DNA from: Sporosarcina aquimarina
Lineage (GTDB): Bacteria; Bacillota; Bacilli; Bacillales_A; Planococcaceae
DNA: 64,000 bases
Direction of reading: 5' to 3'
Assembly: GCF_023715615.1 (NCBI RefSeq)
Contig: NZ_JAMBOM010000006.1
Location: 1-64,000 of the forward strand
Shown here: in pieces, positions 40,489 through 49,475 of the stretch
How the letters are laid out: the number at the start of each line of letters is the position of its first letter
Numbering within the stretch: the first letter of the stretch is position 1
Position numbers and translations under genes: made by a program
Notes under the pieces: generated by a model
The model's input: the letters and a program-made list of their open reading frames with translations, nothing else
What the model was told of the DNA's origin: nothing
Database searches by the model: none

Positions 40489-41169
40489 TCATTTCCATTT
40501 GTAGCCGATTCCCCAAACCGTTTGGAGGATGTCGTCAATCGGGAAATTCGATTTCCGTAACTTGTCTCGTAAGTTTCGGATATGGGAATCGACTGTCCGA
40601 ACTTCGGTATAGGTATCGTATTCCCATGCCAATTGGAGCAAGTCTTCTCGTGTAAACGTCCGGTTAGGTCGGGCCATCATCGCTTCGATGATATAAAATT
40701 CTTTTAAGGTAAGGCGAACTTCTTCATCTCTATATAGGAGTGAATACGACTCCAAGTCCAGTGTAAAGAGCCCTTCACGGAGCTGCTTAACCTGGTCTTT
40801 TTCAGGGACGCGGCGTAGCGCAACTCGCACCCTCGCTATAAGTTCACGTTCGTCAAATGGTTTTGTAATATAATCATCCGCACCTTGTTCAAGCCCTTTT
40901 ACAACATCGGACTTGTCGGATCGGGCGGTTAGTAAAATCACAGGTATATCGGAAGTTTCCCGGATCCTGCGGCAAACTTCCCATCCATCTATTTCAGGCA
41001 TCATGACATCGAGCAGCACGAGATGGATGTTTTCTTCATGAAACAGTTCGAGAGCTGCTTGACCGTTTGTCGCTTGTAAACAACGATACCCGTGTGGTGC
41101 GAGGAACAGTTCGAGCAGATCGAGCATCCGTTGTTCGTCATCAATTAGTAGGATTGTTTTCATATTCAT
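40489..41169 (-). CDS. OmpR-family response regulator
   Basis: A 226-residue regulator with a receiver domain (IDDEQ acidic pair, LVLLDVMMPEIDGWE phosphorylation site at about residue 52, LLTAR and KPFDERELIARV) and a winged-helix DNA-binding domain (EYDTYTEVRTVDSHIRNLRDKL). The partner is the kinase encoded upstream, 12 nt away. A direct repeat found before three copper-gene promoters is a candidate binding site. The ATG at 41169 follows GGAAG; a GTG at 41175 is the alternative. Confidence 0.93.
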   Translation of the reverse strand: MNMKTILLIDDEQRMLDLLELFLAPHGYRCLQATNGQAALELFHEENIHLVLLDVMMPEIDGWEVCRRIRETSDIPVILLTARSDKSDVVKGLEQGADDYITKPFDERELIARVRVALRRVPEKDQVKQLREGLFTLDLESYSLLYRDEEVRLTLKEFYIIEAMMARPNRTFTREDLLQLAWEYDTYTEVRTVDSHIRNLRDKLRKSNFPIDDILQTVWGIGYKWK

Positions 41170-41181
41170 CGTCACTTCCAG

Positions 41182-42540
41182 TCATAGTCGTATCGTGAAC
41201 GTGCTGCCTTTCCCGGGTTCACTTTGAATGTCAATTGTGCCGCCGTGCGCTTCTGTCAATTCCTTCACAATCGCTAGACCTAGACCTGCACCTCCAAACG
41301 AGCGCGAACGGGATTTCTCGACACGATACAGTTTTTCGAAAATCTGTTGCTGATTTTCAATTGGTATGCCGCATCCGTTATCTTCAACTTGCAAAATGGC
41401 TTGCTTTTTTTCCTGAAAGGCACGAACGGTTACAGACGTACCACTTTCTGAATAATGAAGGGCGTTGTCCAGTAGATTAAGGATAATTTGTTCCAGACGC
41501 ATTCGATCTGCCACTAAAGGGAAATCTTCGATGGATTCATGTAGGAGTACAATTCCTTTCATATCAAACGCTGGTTGTACAAGTTGGACAATATCACGCA
41601 TAAACTGAGCAGAAGAAAACTCTGTTTTCATCACAGTGAACGTCATTTCATCCATTTGAGCGAGATCCATCAAGTTTTTCACAAGTGTTTTCAAACGCTC
41701 GGCCTCTTCTTCGATAATCGATAAGTACTTGAATCGCTCTGTATTGTTTAGTTCTGTGCGTTGAGCCACTTTTGCATAGCCAATTAAATACGTGAGAGGT
41801 GTCCCCATTTCGTGTGAAACAGACGCTAAGAACTCGTTGCGCTCCCGTTTGACACGACTTAAATCATTAGATAATTTACGAATCGAGGCTGCCAGCTCAC
41901 CTAACTCATCATTCGAAAGCTTTGGTAAGTCGACATTGAAGAACCCTTTGCTTATTTGTTCAGTGGCTTCTTTCATACGAATGAGTGGACGCGTCAGCCA
42001 TTTGGACAACAACATGTAAACTACTAACAAGATGACGATACTTCCGCCACCAGCGAGCAGGAAGTGGACATTGAGCTGACCCACGAGCTGACGAATAGGC
42101 GCTGTACTTTGCAACATGACGAGGAAACCTGAATTCCCTTGAACCTCATATGGATGGACACTGACGAGATAGGGGGATTCTTTCCAATTGACCGGTATAA
42201 TCATATCTTCTGTCGGTCGTTCCTCTTTTATTTTGACCAAATAAGGAGCGAGGATTTCCTCCTTTTTCAATGAATGTCGAAGAACATTTCCCGCATCATC
42301 GAGGATTACGGCGTTCCGTTCACCACCACTTTCCATGAGAATAATATGATTCAATGTCGTCTCTGTGTAATTATCTTCTAAAACATTGCGATGATTGCTA
42401 CCGGTTTTCAAAAGTCGGTCGAGTTCTTCGTCAACCCGTGCATTCGTGATGGTCTGATGCAAGTACACCATGAGTAATGTATCCATGATGAGAAATGAAA
42501 TGATAAATGAAGCCGCTAACTTCGTTGAAATCTTGTTCAC
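41182..42540 (-). CDS. Sensor histidine kinase
   Basis: A 452-residue membrane kinase with a first membrane segment at residues 10-27, an extracellular sensor of about 125 residues, a second membrane segment near residues 155-175, a HAMP linker, the H box FLASVSHEMGTPLTYLIGYAKVA, N box LLDNALHYS and G boxes DNGCGIP and GAGLGLAIVKEL. The sensor has no obvious Met or His cluster. Its place in the copper island suggests it senses copper or envelope stress; this is inference. Confidence 0.93.
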   Translation of the reverse strand: MNKISTKLAASFIISFLIMDTLLMVYLHQTITNARVDEELDRLLKTGSNHRNVLEDNYTETTLNHIILMESGGERNAVILDDAGNVLRHSLKKEEILAPYLVKIKEERPTEDMIIPVNWKESPYLVSVHPYEVQGNSGFLVMLQSTAPIRQLVGQLNVHFLLAGGGSIVILLVVYMLLSKWLTRPLIRMKEATEQISKGFFNVDLPKLSNDELGELAASIRKLSNDLSRVKRERNEFLASVSHEMGTPLTYLIGYAKVAQRTELNNTERFKYLSIIEEEAERLKTLVKNLMDLAQMDEMTFTVMKTEFSSAQFMRDIVQLVQPAFDMKGIVLLHESIEDFPLVADRMRLEQIILNLLDNALHYSESGTSVTVRAFQEKKQAILQVEDNGCGIPIENQQQIFEKLYRVEKSRSRSFGGAGLGLAIVKELTEAHGGTIDIQSEPGKGSTFTIRL

Positions 42541-42583
42541 AGCAGACGCTCCTTTTTGCTCTACTGAGCAGTATAAGTTAAAC

Positions 42584-42602
42584 GTATCGAAAAATTATGC
42601 AG
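42584..42602. promoter_or_regulatory. Candidate copper operator 1
   Basis: GTATCGAAAAATTATGCAG, lying 44-62 bp before the kinase start, matches the consensus TTATGCAGAAACTATGCAG of the other two sites, with a well kept second half and a degenerate first half. The two halves are 11 bp apart. Confidence 0.5.
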
Positions 42603-42625
42603 AAAGCACGGATTACGTACCCCAT

Positions 42626-42670
42626 GAAAAACTATCCAGAATTCAGTGTGTACTGAACTTCTGGATAGTC
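42626..42670 (-). terminator. Terminator of copB
   Basis: On the minus strand AGACTATCCAGAAG ... CTTCTGGATAGTTTTT, with an inner pairing of TTCAGT with ACTGAA. It is the only terminator of the copB gene. Confidence 0.9.
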
Positions 42671-42686
42671 TGTTATGTTACTCGTA

Positions 42687-44723
42687 TTAAATTTTTAGTA
42701 AACGGGCATTAATCGCCACAATGACGGTACTGAGAGACATCAATATAGCACCGACTGCAGGGCTCATCACAATCCCGAAAGGATAGAGGACACCTGCCGC
42801 AAGAGGTATCGCTGCAATATTGTAGCCAGCGGCCCACCATAAGTTTTGCTTCATCTTACGGTACGTAGCAGAAGAAAGCTTAATGATGGTGACGACGTCT
42901 TGTGGATTACTTTTTACAAGTACGACATCTGCCGTTTCAATCGCGACATCAGTTCCGGCACCAACCGCGATCCCAAGGTCTGCTTTTGCGAGTGCAGGGG
43001 CGTCGTTGACACCATCTCCCGTCATCGCAGTTCGAAGTCCTTCTTTTTCTTGAATGTGGACAATTTTTTCTGATTTTTCATGAGGGAGTACTTCGGCAAA
43101 AATTTCTTCAAGTCCGAGCTCCTTGCCCACGTATTCCGCGACTTGTGTATGATCTCCTGTCAACATAATCGATTTCACGTTCAATTTTTTTAGCTCGCTT
43201 ACTGCTTCAACAGCCGTCTCACGAACAATATCTGCAAGGGCGATCATTCCAGCGAGCTGATCATTAACGAGTAGGAAGACAACAGTTTTCCCTTCTGCTG
43301 ACCATTTGCTGAAGATGTCTTCACGATAAGAGAGCTGTGTGTCTTTCATATATCCGGGGCTGACGACTAGTACATGCTTGTCATTGACCGTTCCTTGTAA
43401 TCCTTTTCCTGTAAGCGATTGGAAATCATGGACTTTCGGTATTTTGATGTCAGATTGCTCTGCTTTTTTTGCGATTCCTTGAGCCAGCGGGTGTTGTGAT
43501 TGGGACTCGACTGCCGCTGCATATGAAATCACTTCTTCGTCTTTATATCCATCGGATGGAAGGATATCTGTTACTCCAAATTCACCTTTTGTCAAGGTAC
43601 CTGTTTTGTCGAAAACTACCGCTTCGATTTTCCGTGCTTCTTCAAACGCAGGACGATTACGGATGAGCAGGCCACTTTTGGCTGCAATGGAAGTGGAAAC
43701 GGCAACGACTAATGGTGCCGCTAGCCCTAGTGCGTGTGGACAAGCAATAATGAGAACCGTTACCATGCGCTCCATTGCAAACAACAAAGGATAACCAAGC
43801 GCCAGCCAAATGATGAATGTGACGAGTCCGGCAGCAAGTGCGCCATAAAATAACCATTTAGCTGCACGGTTTGCAAGATCTTGTGCACGTGATTTGGATT
43901 CCTGTGCTTCTTTTACAAGTGTAATCACTTGTGATAGGTATGTATCTTCACCCGTTTTTGTAACGGATAGCACAAGAGAGCCCTCTCCATTGATGGATCC
44001 GCCAATGGCTTCTTCATCCACTGATTTTTCAACTGGAAGAGATTCGCCTGTTAGCATAGATTCATCCACAGAAGATTTACCTTCCACAATACGTCCATCT
44101 ACTGGAACTTTCTCCCCAGGTTTGACGAGTACGTGTTGACCAGGCTGCAATTCCGATACTTCTACTTCCGTTGTCGAACCATCCTCGTTCAGTAGGTGAG
44201 CTTCAGAGGGCATGAGTTTAGCAAGTTCTTCAAGGGCCTTTGAAGCCCCCATGATAGACCGCATTTCAATCCAATGGCCAAGTAACATGATATCCACGAG
44301 CGTCGCTAATTCCCAAAAGAAATTATCTTCTGCCAATCCAAATACAGAAGCCGTACTGTAAACATATGCAACAGTAATTGCGAGAGAAATGAGCGTCATC
44401 ATCGCTGGTGTACGGTCTTTAAGTTCGTCTTTCGCACCCTTTAGAAACGGAAGTCCTCCGTAAAAGAAAACAAATGTAGAGAGCGCGAACAGGATATACA
44501 AATCTCCTGTAAATCGCCAGTCGACGCTCAGAAACTGTTGAATCATAGGTGAAAGTATCAGGATAGGAATCGTAACAACGAGTGACACGTAAAACCTCTT
44601 CTTAAAATCTTGAACCATGTGAGCATGGTGGTTGTCATGATCATGACCTGAATGACCACCTTCGGAATGCTGTGCGTCCGAGTGGTTCGCATGCTGATTT
44701 ATATGGTTGTGACGATTCTTCAT
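42687..44723 (-). CDS. copB: Copper-exporting P1B-type ATPase CopB
   Basis: A 678-residue heavy-metal ATPase. The N-terminus is His-rich ([20 protein letters not shown] and [10 protein letters not shown]) in place of CxxC metal-binding domains. The membrane motif is CPH ([12 protein letters not shown]), as in the CopB/P1B-3 group for Cu(I)/Cu(II). The catalytic DKTGTLTKG aspartate, TGES actuator loop, HP motif (SQHPLAQGI) and [10 protein letters not shown] hinge are all present. The ATG at 44723 is preceded by AAAGGAG; an earlier in-frame start at 44774 has none. It is divergent from ydhK. Confidence 0.95.
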   Translation of the reverse strand: MKNRHNHINQHANHSDAQHSEGGHSGHDHDNHHAHMVQDFKKRFYVSLVVTIPILILSPMIQQFLSVDWRFTGDLYILFALSTFVFFYGGLPFLKGAKDELKDRTPAMMTLISLAITVAYVYSTASVFGLAEDNFFWELATLVDIMLLGHWIEMRSIMGASKALEELAKLMPSEAHLLNEDGSTTEVEVSELQPGQHVLVKPGEKVPVDGRIVEGKSSVDESMLTGESLPVEKSVDEEAIGGSINGEGSLVLSVTKTGEDTYLSQVITLVKEAQESKSRAQDLANRAAKWLFYGALAAGLVTFIIWLALGYPLLFAMERMVTVLIIACPHALGLAAPLVVAVSTSIAAKSGLLIRNRPAFEEARKIEAVVFDKTGTLTKGEFGVTDILPSDGYKDEEVISYAAAVESQSQHPLAQGIAKKAEQSDIKIPKVHDFQSLTGKGLQGTVNDKHVLVVSPGYMKDTQLSYREDIFSKWSAEGKTVVFLLVNDQLAGMIALADIVRETAVEAVSELKKLNVKSIMLTGDHTQVAEYVGKELGLEEIFAEVLPHEKSEKIVHIQEKEGLRTAMTGDGVNDAPALAKADLGIAVGAGTDVAIETADVVLVKSNPQDVVTIIKLSSATYRKMKQNLWWAAGYNIAAIPLAAGVLYPFGIVMSPAVGAILMSLSTVIVAINARLLKI

Positions 44724-44774
44724 AGTAAAACTCCTTTCGCTAATTTTGTTATGCAAGATAGCTATACCCACCAA

Positions 44775-44793
44775 TTGTGCAAAAGATGTGCAG
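44775..44793. promoter_or_regulatory. Candidate copper operator 2
   Basis: TTGTGCAAAAGATGTGCAG in the divergent copB/ydhK promoter region: two TGTGCA halves starting 11 bp apart. It agrees with operator 3 in 14 of 19 positions. Confidence 0.55.
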
Positions 44794-44916
44794 TCTTCAC
44801 AAACAACTGAAACGTATACGAAATAAGGAGATTTTAAGGAGTTTCTGTATTTTGGTTATCTCGTGATGATTATCGGGAACACCTCTACAGAAATGAAAAA
44901 AAGGAGCGATTTATTT

Positions 44917-45477
44917 ATGAAGAAACAACTACTCGCAGTGAGTGCTGCATTCGCCGTTGTACTGGCAGGCTGTGGAGCGACAACAACGAAAGAAGACCAA
45001 CCTGCTACAAGTGAAGAAGTTTCCCACGATGATATGGAAGGTATGGATCATTCAAGTGACGGCAGCATACCTGAAGGCTTAAAAGAAGCGGAAAATCCAA
45101 CATTCCCTGTCGGAACTGAAGCGATTATTGAAACGGATCATATGGAAGGGATGAAGGGGGCGACTGCAACAATTGTCGGGGCTTATGATACGACAGCATA
45201 TTCCATTAATTACACACCAACGGATGGCGGTGAAAAAGTGATGGACCATAAATGGGTCATCCATGAAGAACTCAAAGACCCATCGGCCGCTCCTTTGGAA
45301 AAAGGAACTGAAGTGACAACCCTTGCCGATCATATGAAAGGAATGGAAGGAGCGAAAGCAGAAATCGAATCTGCCGAGCAGACAACTGTTTACATGATCG
45401 ATTACGTGCCGACAACGGGTGGAGATGAAGTGAAGAACCACAAATGGGTCGTGGAAGATGAATTATCGGGAAAATAA
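44917..45477 (+). CDS. YdhK-type DUF1541 lipoprotein
   Basis: A 186-residue lipoprotein. The lipobox VLAGC (Cys19) is followed by an acidic Met/His linker (HDDMEGMDHSSDG). Two DUF1541 repeats follow: TDHMEGMKGATATIVGAYDT ... DHKWVIHEEL and ADHMKGMEGAKAEIESAEQT ... NHKWVVEDEL. Family members go with copper or metal-resistance genes; the His and Met residues suggest metal binding outside the cell. The ATG at 44917 opens the signal peptide and follows AGGAG. Confidence 0.9.
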   Translation: MKKQLLAVSAAFAVVLAGCGATTTKEDQPATSEEVSHDDMEGMDHSSDGSIPEGLKEAENPTFPVGTEAIIETDHMEGMKGATATIVGAYDTTAYSINYTPTDGGEKVMDHKWVIHEELKDPSAAPLEKGTEVTTLADHMKGMEGAKAEIESAEQTTVYMIDYVPTTGGDEVKNHKWVVEDELSGK

Positions 45478-45484
45478 TAGTCAA

Positions 45485-45517
45485 CTGAGAGCTGCTGAGC
45501 GTAGCTCTTTTTTTTTG
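45485..45517 (+). terminator. Terminator after ydhK
   Basis: The stem AGAGCT / AGCTCT has a 9-nt loop and a run of eight T. Confidence 0.85.
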
Positions 45518-45553
45518 AAATCAAATCAGTCTAGTTTTAGTAAACCCAGACAG

Positions 45554-45572
45554 TTATGCAGAAACTATGCAG
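45554..45572. promoter_or_regulatory. Candidate copper operator 3
   Basis: TTATGCAGAAACTATGCAG, two perfect TATGCAG copies 11 bp apart, 48-66 bp before the DUF4396 start. Direct repeats one helical turn apart are typical of OmpR-family binding sites. Confidence 0.6.
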
Positions 45573-45619
45573 TTTTATCTACGAAAACACAGGCTATATA
45601 ATCAGTAGAGGTGATTAAA

Positions 45620-46276
45620 ATGCTCGAAATCATATCTTGGATAGCACTTGGAATCGGATTGCTCAGCAGTGTGATCATGATTATAGATGTCATCAGGCAT
45701 CCTCAAAACATGGCAATCATGAATGTTGTCTGGCCATTGAATGGATGGTTCTTGGGACCTGTTGCTCTGATTACGTACTTTAAATGGGGACGTATCCAAG
45801 CAAAGGATTCAGAGATAGAGGACACGAGAGGAAAAGGAGCAAAAGTCTTCACATCCACATCGCATTGTTCATCAGGTTGTTCATTCGGAGATGCAGTGGG
45901 TGTACCGATTGTTGCACTGACCGGACTTACCGTCGCGGGCTCGATGTTGTTTGCACACTACATAGTTGAATTTGTACTCGCCTACCTATTCGGCATCCTG
46001 TTCCAATTTGCATCGATCTATCCCATGAATAAAGAAAAAGGAAAAATGCATGCACTTATTGAATCGTTAAAAGCAGATACAATCTCACTGATCGCGTTCG
46101 AAATCGGCATGTTTGGCTGGATGGCGATTGTGCATTATGTACTCTTTCAGAGCCCTCCGGAGCCGACAAGTCCTGTCTACTGGTTCATGATGCAAATTGC
46201 AATGATTCTTGGATTCTTAACGAGTTATCCAGCGAATGCTTGGCTAATCAAAAAAGGCATTAAGCACGCAATGTAA
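45620..46276 (+). CDS. DUF4396 membrane protein
   Basis: A 218-residue membrane protein with about six hydrophobic segments. It shows the DUF4396 opening NVVWPLNGWFLGPVALITYFKWG and a SHCSSGCSFGDAVG segment with two cysteines and a histidine that could bind metal. The function is unknown, but the family recurs beside copper genes. The ATG at 45620 follows AGAGGTG; the GTG at 45611 overlaps that site. Confidence 0.85.
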   Translation: MLEIISWIALGIGLLSSVIMIIDVIRHPQNMAIMNVVWPLNGWFLGPVALITYFKWGRIQAKDSEIEDTRGKGAKVFTSTSHCSSGCSFGDAVGVPIVALTGLTVAGSMLFAHYIVEFVLAYLFGILFQFASIYPMNKEKGKMHALIESLKADTISLIAFEIGMFGWMAIVHYVLFQSPPEPTSPVYWFMMQIAMILGFLTSYPANAWLIKKGIKHAM

Positions 46277-46283
46277 GAAATTG

Positions 46284-46312
46284 GTGGAGCTACCGAGTGT
46301 AGCTCTCTTTTT
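46284..46312 (+). terminator. Terminator after the DUF4396 gene
   Basis: The stem GAGCT(A) / (T)AGCTC has a 7-9-nt loop and TTTTTG. It closes the copper island. Confidence 0.75.
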
Positions 46313-46434
46313 GTGTAGATAAAAGAGGAGTGGTTTCTGATAGGATCGGATTCCTATGATAGAATTTAAGAAAGTCAATTCACAGTTATACACAAACCAT
46401 AACGAAACCTATAGTTAGTGAAAGAGGAATCCAT

Positions 46435-47088
46435 ATGAAAATTACAATCGAAAACGAAGTCTTCCATTACAACGTGCAATATGGAAAAGGGAAGAAGCTC
46501 TCCTTGCACATCGACTCATTCGGATTCATCACCGTGAAAGCTCCGAATGGCACAAGTGAACAGGTCATCCAGCAGGAACTTCACAATTGGGGAAGCTGGA
46601 TTAGCGATAGGGTGAAGGAGAGAGAGTCTAAAAAGGTAGATCCACTAGCCAGACAGTACGAGCCTGAAGGGACGTTTTGTTATCTAGGAGAAGAACGCCA
46701 ACTTCAGGAACTCATTGAAACGCAAGGACTCAGTGAAGACCAACTGAAACACAATTTGAAGAAGTTCTATTTCAACCAATGCAAAAATCTCATTGAATCG
46801 CGCATCAAAAGCTATCAGAAGGAACTGAAAGTCTCTGCAAAAGAGATTTCAATTATCGAGTCGTTCGGAAAATGGGGTAGCTGTAACTCGAACAAAAAAC
46901 TCGCATTCAACTACCGTCTCGCCATGGCTCCTGTAGAGGTCATCGACTACGTCATTATTCACGAACTGTGCCATATTACGCACATGAACCACGATCGTTC
47001 CTTCTGGCGACGTGTCGGAAGTATCATGCCCGAATATAAAGAGAAAGAAGACTACCTCGCTAAGCATCAGCACTTGATGACCCTTTAA
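46435..47088 (+). CDS. YgjP-like metallopeptidase-domain protein
   Basis: A 217-residue protein of the YgjP/DUF45 family, with the zinc motif HELCH (in VIIHELCHITHMNHDRSFWRRV) and the preceding KWGSCNSNKKLAFNYRLAMAP. It is probably a zinc peptidase; the substrate is unknown. In some strains this family is near type I restriction systems, but that is not so here. Confidence 0.88.
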   Translation: MKITIENEVFHYNVQYGKGKKLSLHIDSFGFITVKAPNGTSEQVIQQELHNWGSWISDRVKERESKKVDPLARQYEPEGTFCYLGEERQLQELIETQGLSEDQLKHNLKKFYFNQCKNLIESRIKSYQKELKVSAKEISIIESFGKWGSCNSNKKLAFNYRLAMAPVEVIDYVIIHELCHITHMNHDRSFWRRVGSIMPEYKEKEDYLAKHQHLMTL

Positions 47089-47117
47089 TAGGGGCATTAT
47101 GACTTTGGTTCAAGAAG

Positions 47118-47624
47118 TTAGTGTGTATACAAAGTTAACAGTTCTTGCGAGGTTGCCACACGTGCGTCGCTCAGGTCTATAAAAAAGTTCAATTGCCATT
47201 TTTGTGTTGCAACAGCTTGCTGACTAGTGGGCGTATCCCAACTAGGATAAACTCTAAATGCCATTTTTCCGTTTGCCCTAGTTGTTTTAAGTATATTTTT
47301 GCTTGCGAGGATTTTTTTCGGAAAGATGAACTGCCCAAAATGATGTTCAGTAAACGTATTGATGACTACTAAATCAGGAGACGCATCGTATAAAAAAGGT
47401 CGGTTTTTATTGTTTTCATCTTTTTCCCAGAGTGCTACAAATTGACCTATCTTCGTAGGAGTGATTTTGGCAACTCTAAATCGAACGGATTTACCGTCTA
47501 ACTGAAAGATGCCAGCTCCGTATTCCGAGTTTTGACACTCTTCTTGAACTTCTCTAATCGTGAAGTGATTAGGCTGATATACGAGATTAGTTACATATGT
47601 AAAAGCTGTTTGAAAGTCATTCAT
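47118..47624 (-). CDS. MepB family protein
   Basis: A 168-residue protein of the MepB family. It has the characteristic FRVAKITPTKIGQFVALWEKD and the C-terminal FRVYPSWDTPTSQQAVATQKWQLNFFIDL. In Staphylococcus mepB sits with the mepR-mepA efflux genes, and its own role is unclear. The ATG at 47624 follows GGGGGATA; the earlier in-frame start at 47738 is rejected. Confidence 0.82.
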   Translation of the reverse strand: MNDFQTAFTYVTNLVYQPNHFTIREVQEECQNSEYGAGIFQLDGKSVRFRVAKITPTKIGQFVALWEKDENNKNRPFLYDASPDLVVINTFTEHHFGQFIFPKKILASKNILKTTRANGKMAFRVYPSWDTPTSQQAVATQKWQLNFFIDLSDARVATSQELLTLYTH

Positions 47625-47773
47625 CACTATCCCCCTAGTACTACCTATATTCATCCGAAAGAACATTTGTTCTATTATATAGCTAATCAATGAATTTAGC
47701 AATGGGATGAAAAGAGGTTGTCCCCATTCTAAGTACAACCCACATATGACTTTACAAGTAAAGGAGCGAAACC

Positions 47774-48418
47774 ATGGAAACCGAAATACTCACTATCTTC
47801 AATGAGCACCAAAAGCCGATAGGGACAGCAACGCGCGAAGAGGTACATCGTCTCGGTCACTGGCATGAAACGTTTCACTGTTGGTTTGTTGCACGAGAAA
47901 ATGGTCAAGACATGCTTTACTTGCAGTTACGTAGCCCGATGAAAAAAGACTATCCGAACTTACTCGACATCACTGCAGCGGGACATTTACTCACAACTGA
48001 AAGTGTGGAGGACGGTGTGAGAGAGATTCAAGAAGAAACGGGAATCGCGGTCGCGTTTGAAGACTTGCATTCACTTGGTATTATCCCATACAGCATGAGA
48101 AACTCCGATATGATTGATAATGAGCTGGCGCATGTGTATGTCTATCACACAGAGCACAAGATGAATGATTTCCACGTGCAACCGGAAGAAGTGGCGGGAA
48201 TTTACAAAGTGGCTTTACAGGACTTTTCGAAGGTGTGGAGTAGTGAACTGGAAAATATCCCGTGCTTAGGGTTTACGCATTCTGAATATGGCGAGCAGTT
48301 ATTCAACGAGAAAATGATAAGCAAATCTGATTTAGTACCTCACCCTGATTCGTATTACGAAGCAGTAATTCGAGGAATCTATGAAAATCTTTTGAAAGGA
48401 AGAGAAATATGTCATTAA
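47774..48418 (+). CDS. NUDIX hydrolase, IDI/YfcD-like
   Basis: A 214-residue NUDIX protein. The box is GHLLTTESVEDGVREIQEETGI, with one residue fewer between the first Glu and the RE pair than the standard pattern, a form seen in a subfamily close to isopentenyl-diphosphate isomerase. The substrate is unknown. AAAGGAG precedes the ATG. The next gene overlaps by 10 nt. Confidence 0.85.
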   Translation: METEILTIFNEHQKPIGTATREEVHRLGHWHETFHCWFVARENGQDMLYLQLRSPMKKDYPNLLDITAAGHLLTTESVEDGVREIQEETGIAVAFEDLHSLGIIPYSMRNSDMIDNELAHVYVYHTEHKMNDFHVQPEEVAGIYKVALQDFSKVWSSELENIPCLGFTHSEYGEQLFNEKMISKSDLVPHPDSYYEAVIRGIYENLLKGREICH

Positions 48419-48792
48419 AAGTAGGAGACCTCATAACATTTGAGCGGACTTTCACAAAGAGAGATGTTGAATTATTTATAGAGATTTCAGGGGACGAAGG
48501 AATTCATCACGTTACTCCTGACGAACAAGGAAGACGTGTAATACAAGGACTATTAACCGCAACTTTACCAACAAAAGTAGGTGGAGATCATAACGTATTG
48601 GCTCGTACGATGAATTTTGAATTTTTTAGACCCGTATTTACTGGGGATACGATAAGGTGTGAAGTGAAAATTGAAAAATACGAAAGACAAGAGAAAAATA
48701 GATCAGGAATCACGGCATCCTTTTTATGTGAAAATCAGAATGGAAAAGAAGTCTTACAAGGGAATTTTTCAGGGGTCATCCTGAACTCCTGA
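48409..48792 (+). CDS. Hot-dog fold (MaoC-like) protein
   Basis: A 127-residue protein with a MaoC-type opening (LKVGDLITFERTFTKRDVELFIEISGDEGIHH), the hot-dog GGDH-NVLARTMNFEFFRPVFTGDTI strand pair and a C-terminal NGKEVLQGNFSGVI. Family members hydrate or dehydrate acyl-CoA or bind thioesters. It overlaps the NUDIX gene. A weak hairpin without a T run follows at about 48814-48851. Confidence 0.75.
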   Translation: MSLKVGDLITFERTFTKRDVELFIEISGDEGIHHVTPDEQGRRVIQGLLTATLPTKVGGDHNVLARTMNFEFFRPVFTGDTIRCEVKIEKYERQEKNRSGITASFLCENQNGKEVLQGNFSGVILNS

Positions 48793-48884
48793 ATACGAAT
48801 TTAACAAGCCTGAGTGACATACAAGTGAGAAGTATTGCGACCTGTATGTCACACAGAAACCTCTAGCCTTCAATGATTCAAAGG

Positions 48885-49280
48885 TTATTGTGCGTTTTTA
48901 TCAGGTTGATGGATCCCAAAGATATTCCCCTCTGTATCCAAATAATATCCCTGCCACGCCATACCTGGTAAAGCATACTTGGATAAAGCTACTTTACCAC
49001 CGTTCTGAAGGATCTTTTCCTCGCTCACATCGTAATCGCCAACACCTATCGTACACGCATATCCGTTTAGTGCTTGGTTAAGCTCGGGAGGTAAACTTTT
49101 ACGTTTCATGAGAGCACCATTGATGCCTGGCGATTCCTCATCTCCAGTCACAACACCAAAGTAAGGGGTACCGGCGTAGTCACTCCAATCTTCAAACGTC
49201 CATTCAAATACATCCCCATAAAACTTCTTAGCACGATCCATATCATCCACATGAATTTCAAAATGAATTACTCTACCCAT
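48885..49280 (-). CDS. VOC family (glyoxalase-like) protein
   Basis: A 131-residue vicinal-oxygen-chelate protein. MGRVIHFEIHVDDMDRAKKFYGDVFEW is the usual first beta-alpha-beta unit, and YYLDTEGNIFGIHQPD the usual last one. The function in this broad family is unknown. The ATG at 49280 follows GAGGGGGC. Confidence 0.88.
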   Translation of the reverse strand: MGRVIHFEIHVDDMDRAKKFYGDVFEWTFEDWSDYAGTPYFGVVTGDEESPGINGALMKRKSLPPELNQALNGYACTIGVGDYDVSEEKILQNGGKVALSKYALPGMAWQGYYLDTEGNIFGIHQPDKNAQ

Positions 49281-49475
49281 AATTGCCCCCTCATAATTGT
49301 AGTTTTGCCGAACAATCACTATACTCAGGTCTTTAGGGACTCTGAGTATTCTAATAATAACATGTTACCCGTAACTACAATGCATTCAAATTGTTTGGTG
49401 CTAAAGTTAGTGTTAAAATTATTTAGTAGAACGAAACTCTGCATAATTCAAGTAGTAACGAAAGGAAGAATGGCT

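Noticed and set aside
49251-49475. A 75-residue N-terminal extension of the SDR
   Set aside because: It reads through the divergent promoter region, overlaps the VOC gene start and lacks a ribosome binding site; the ATG at 49476 gives a normal SDR length.
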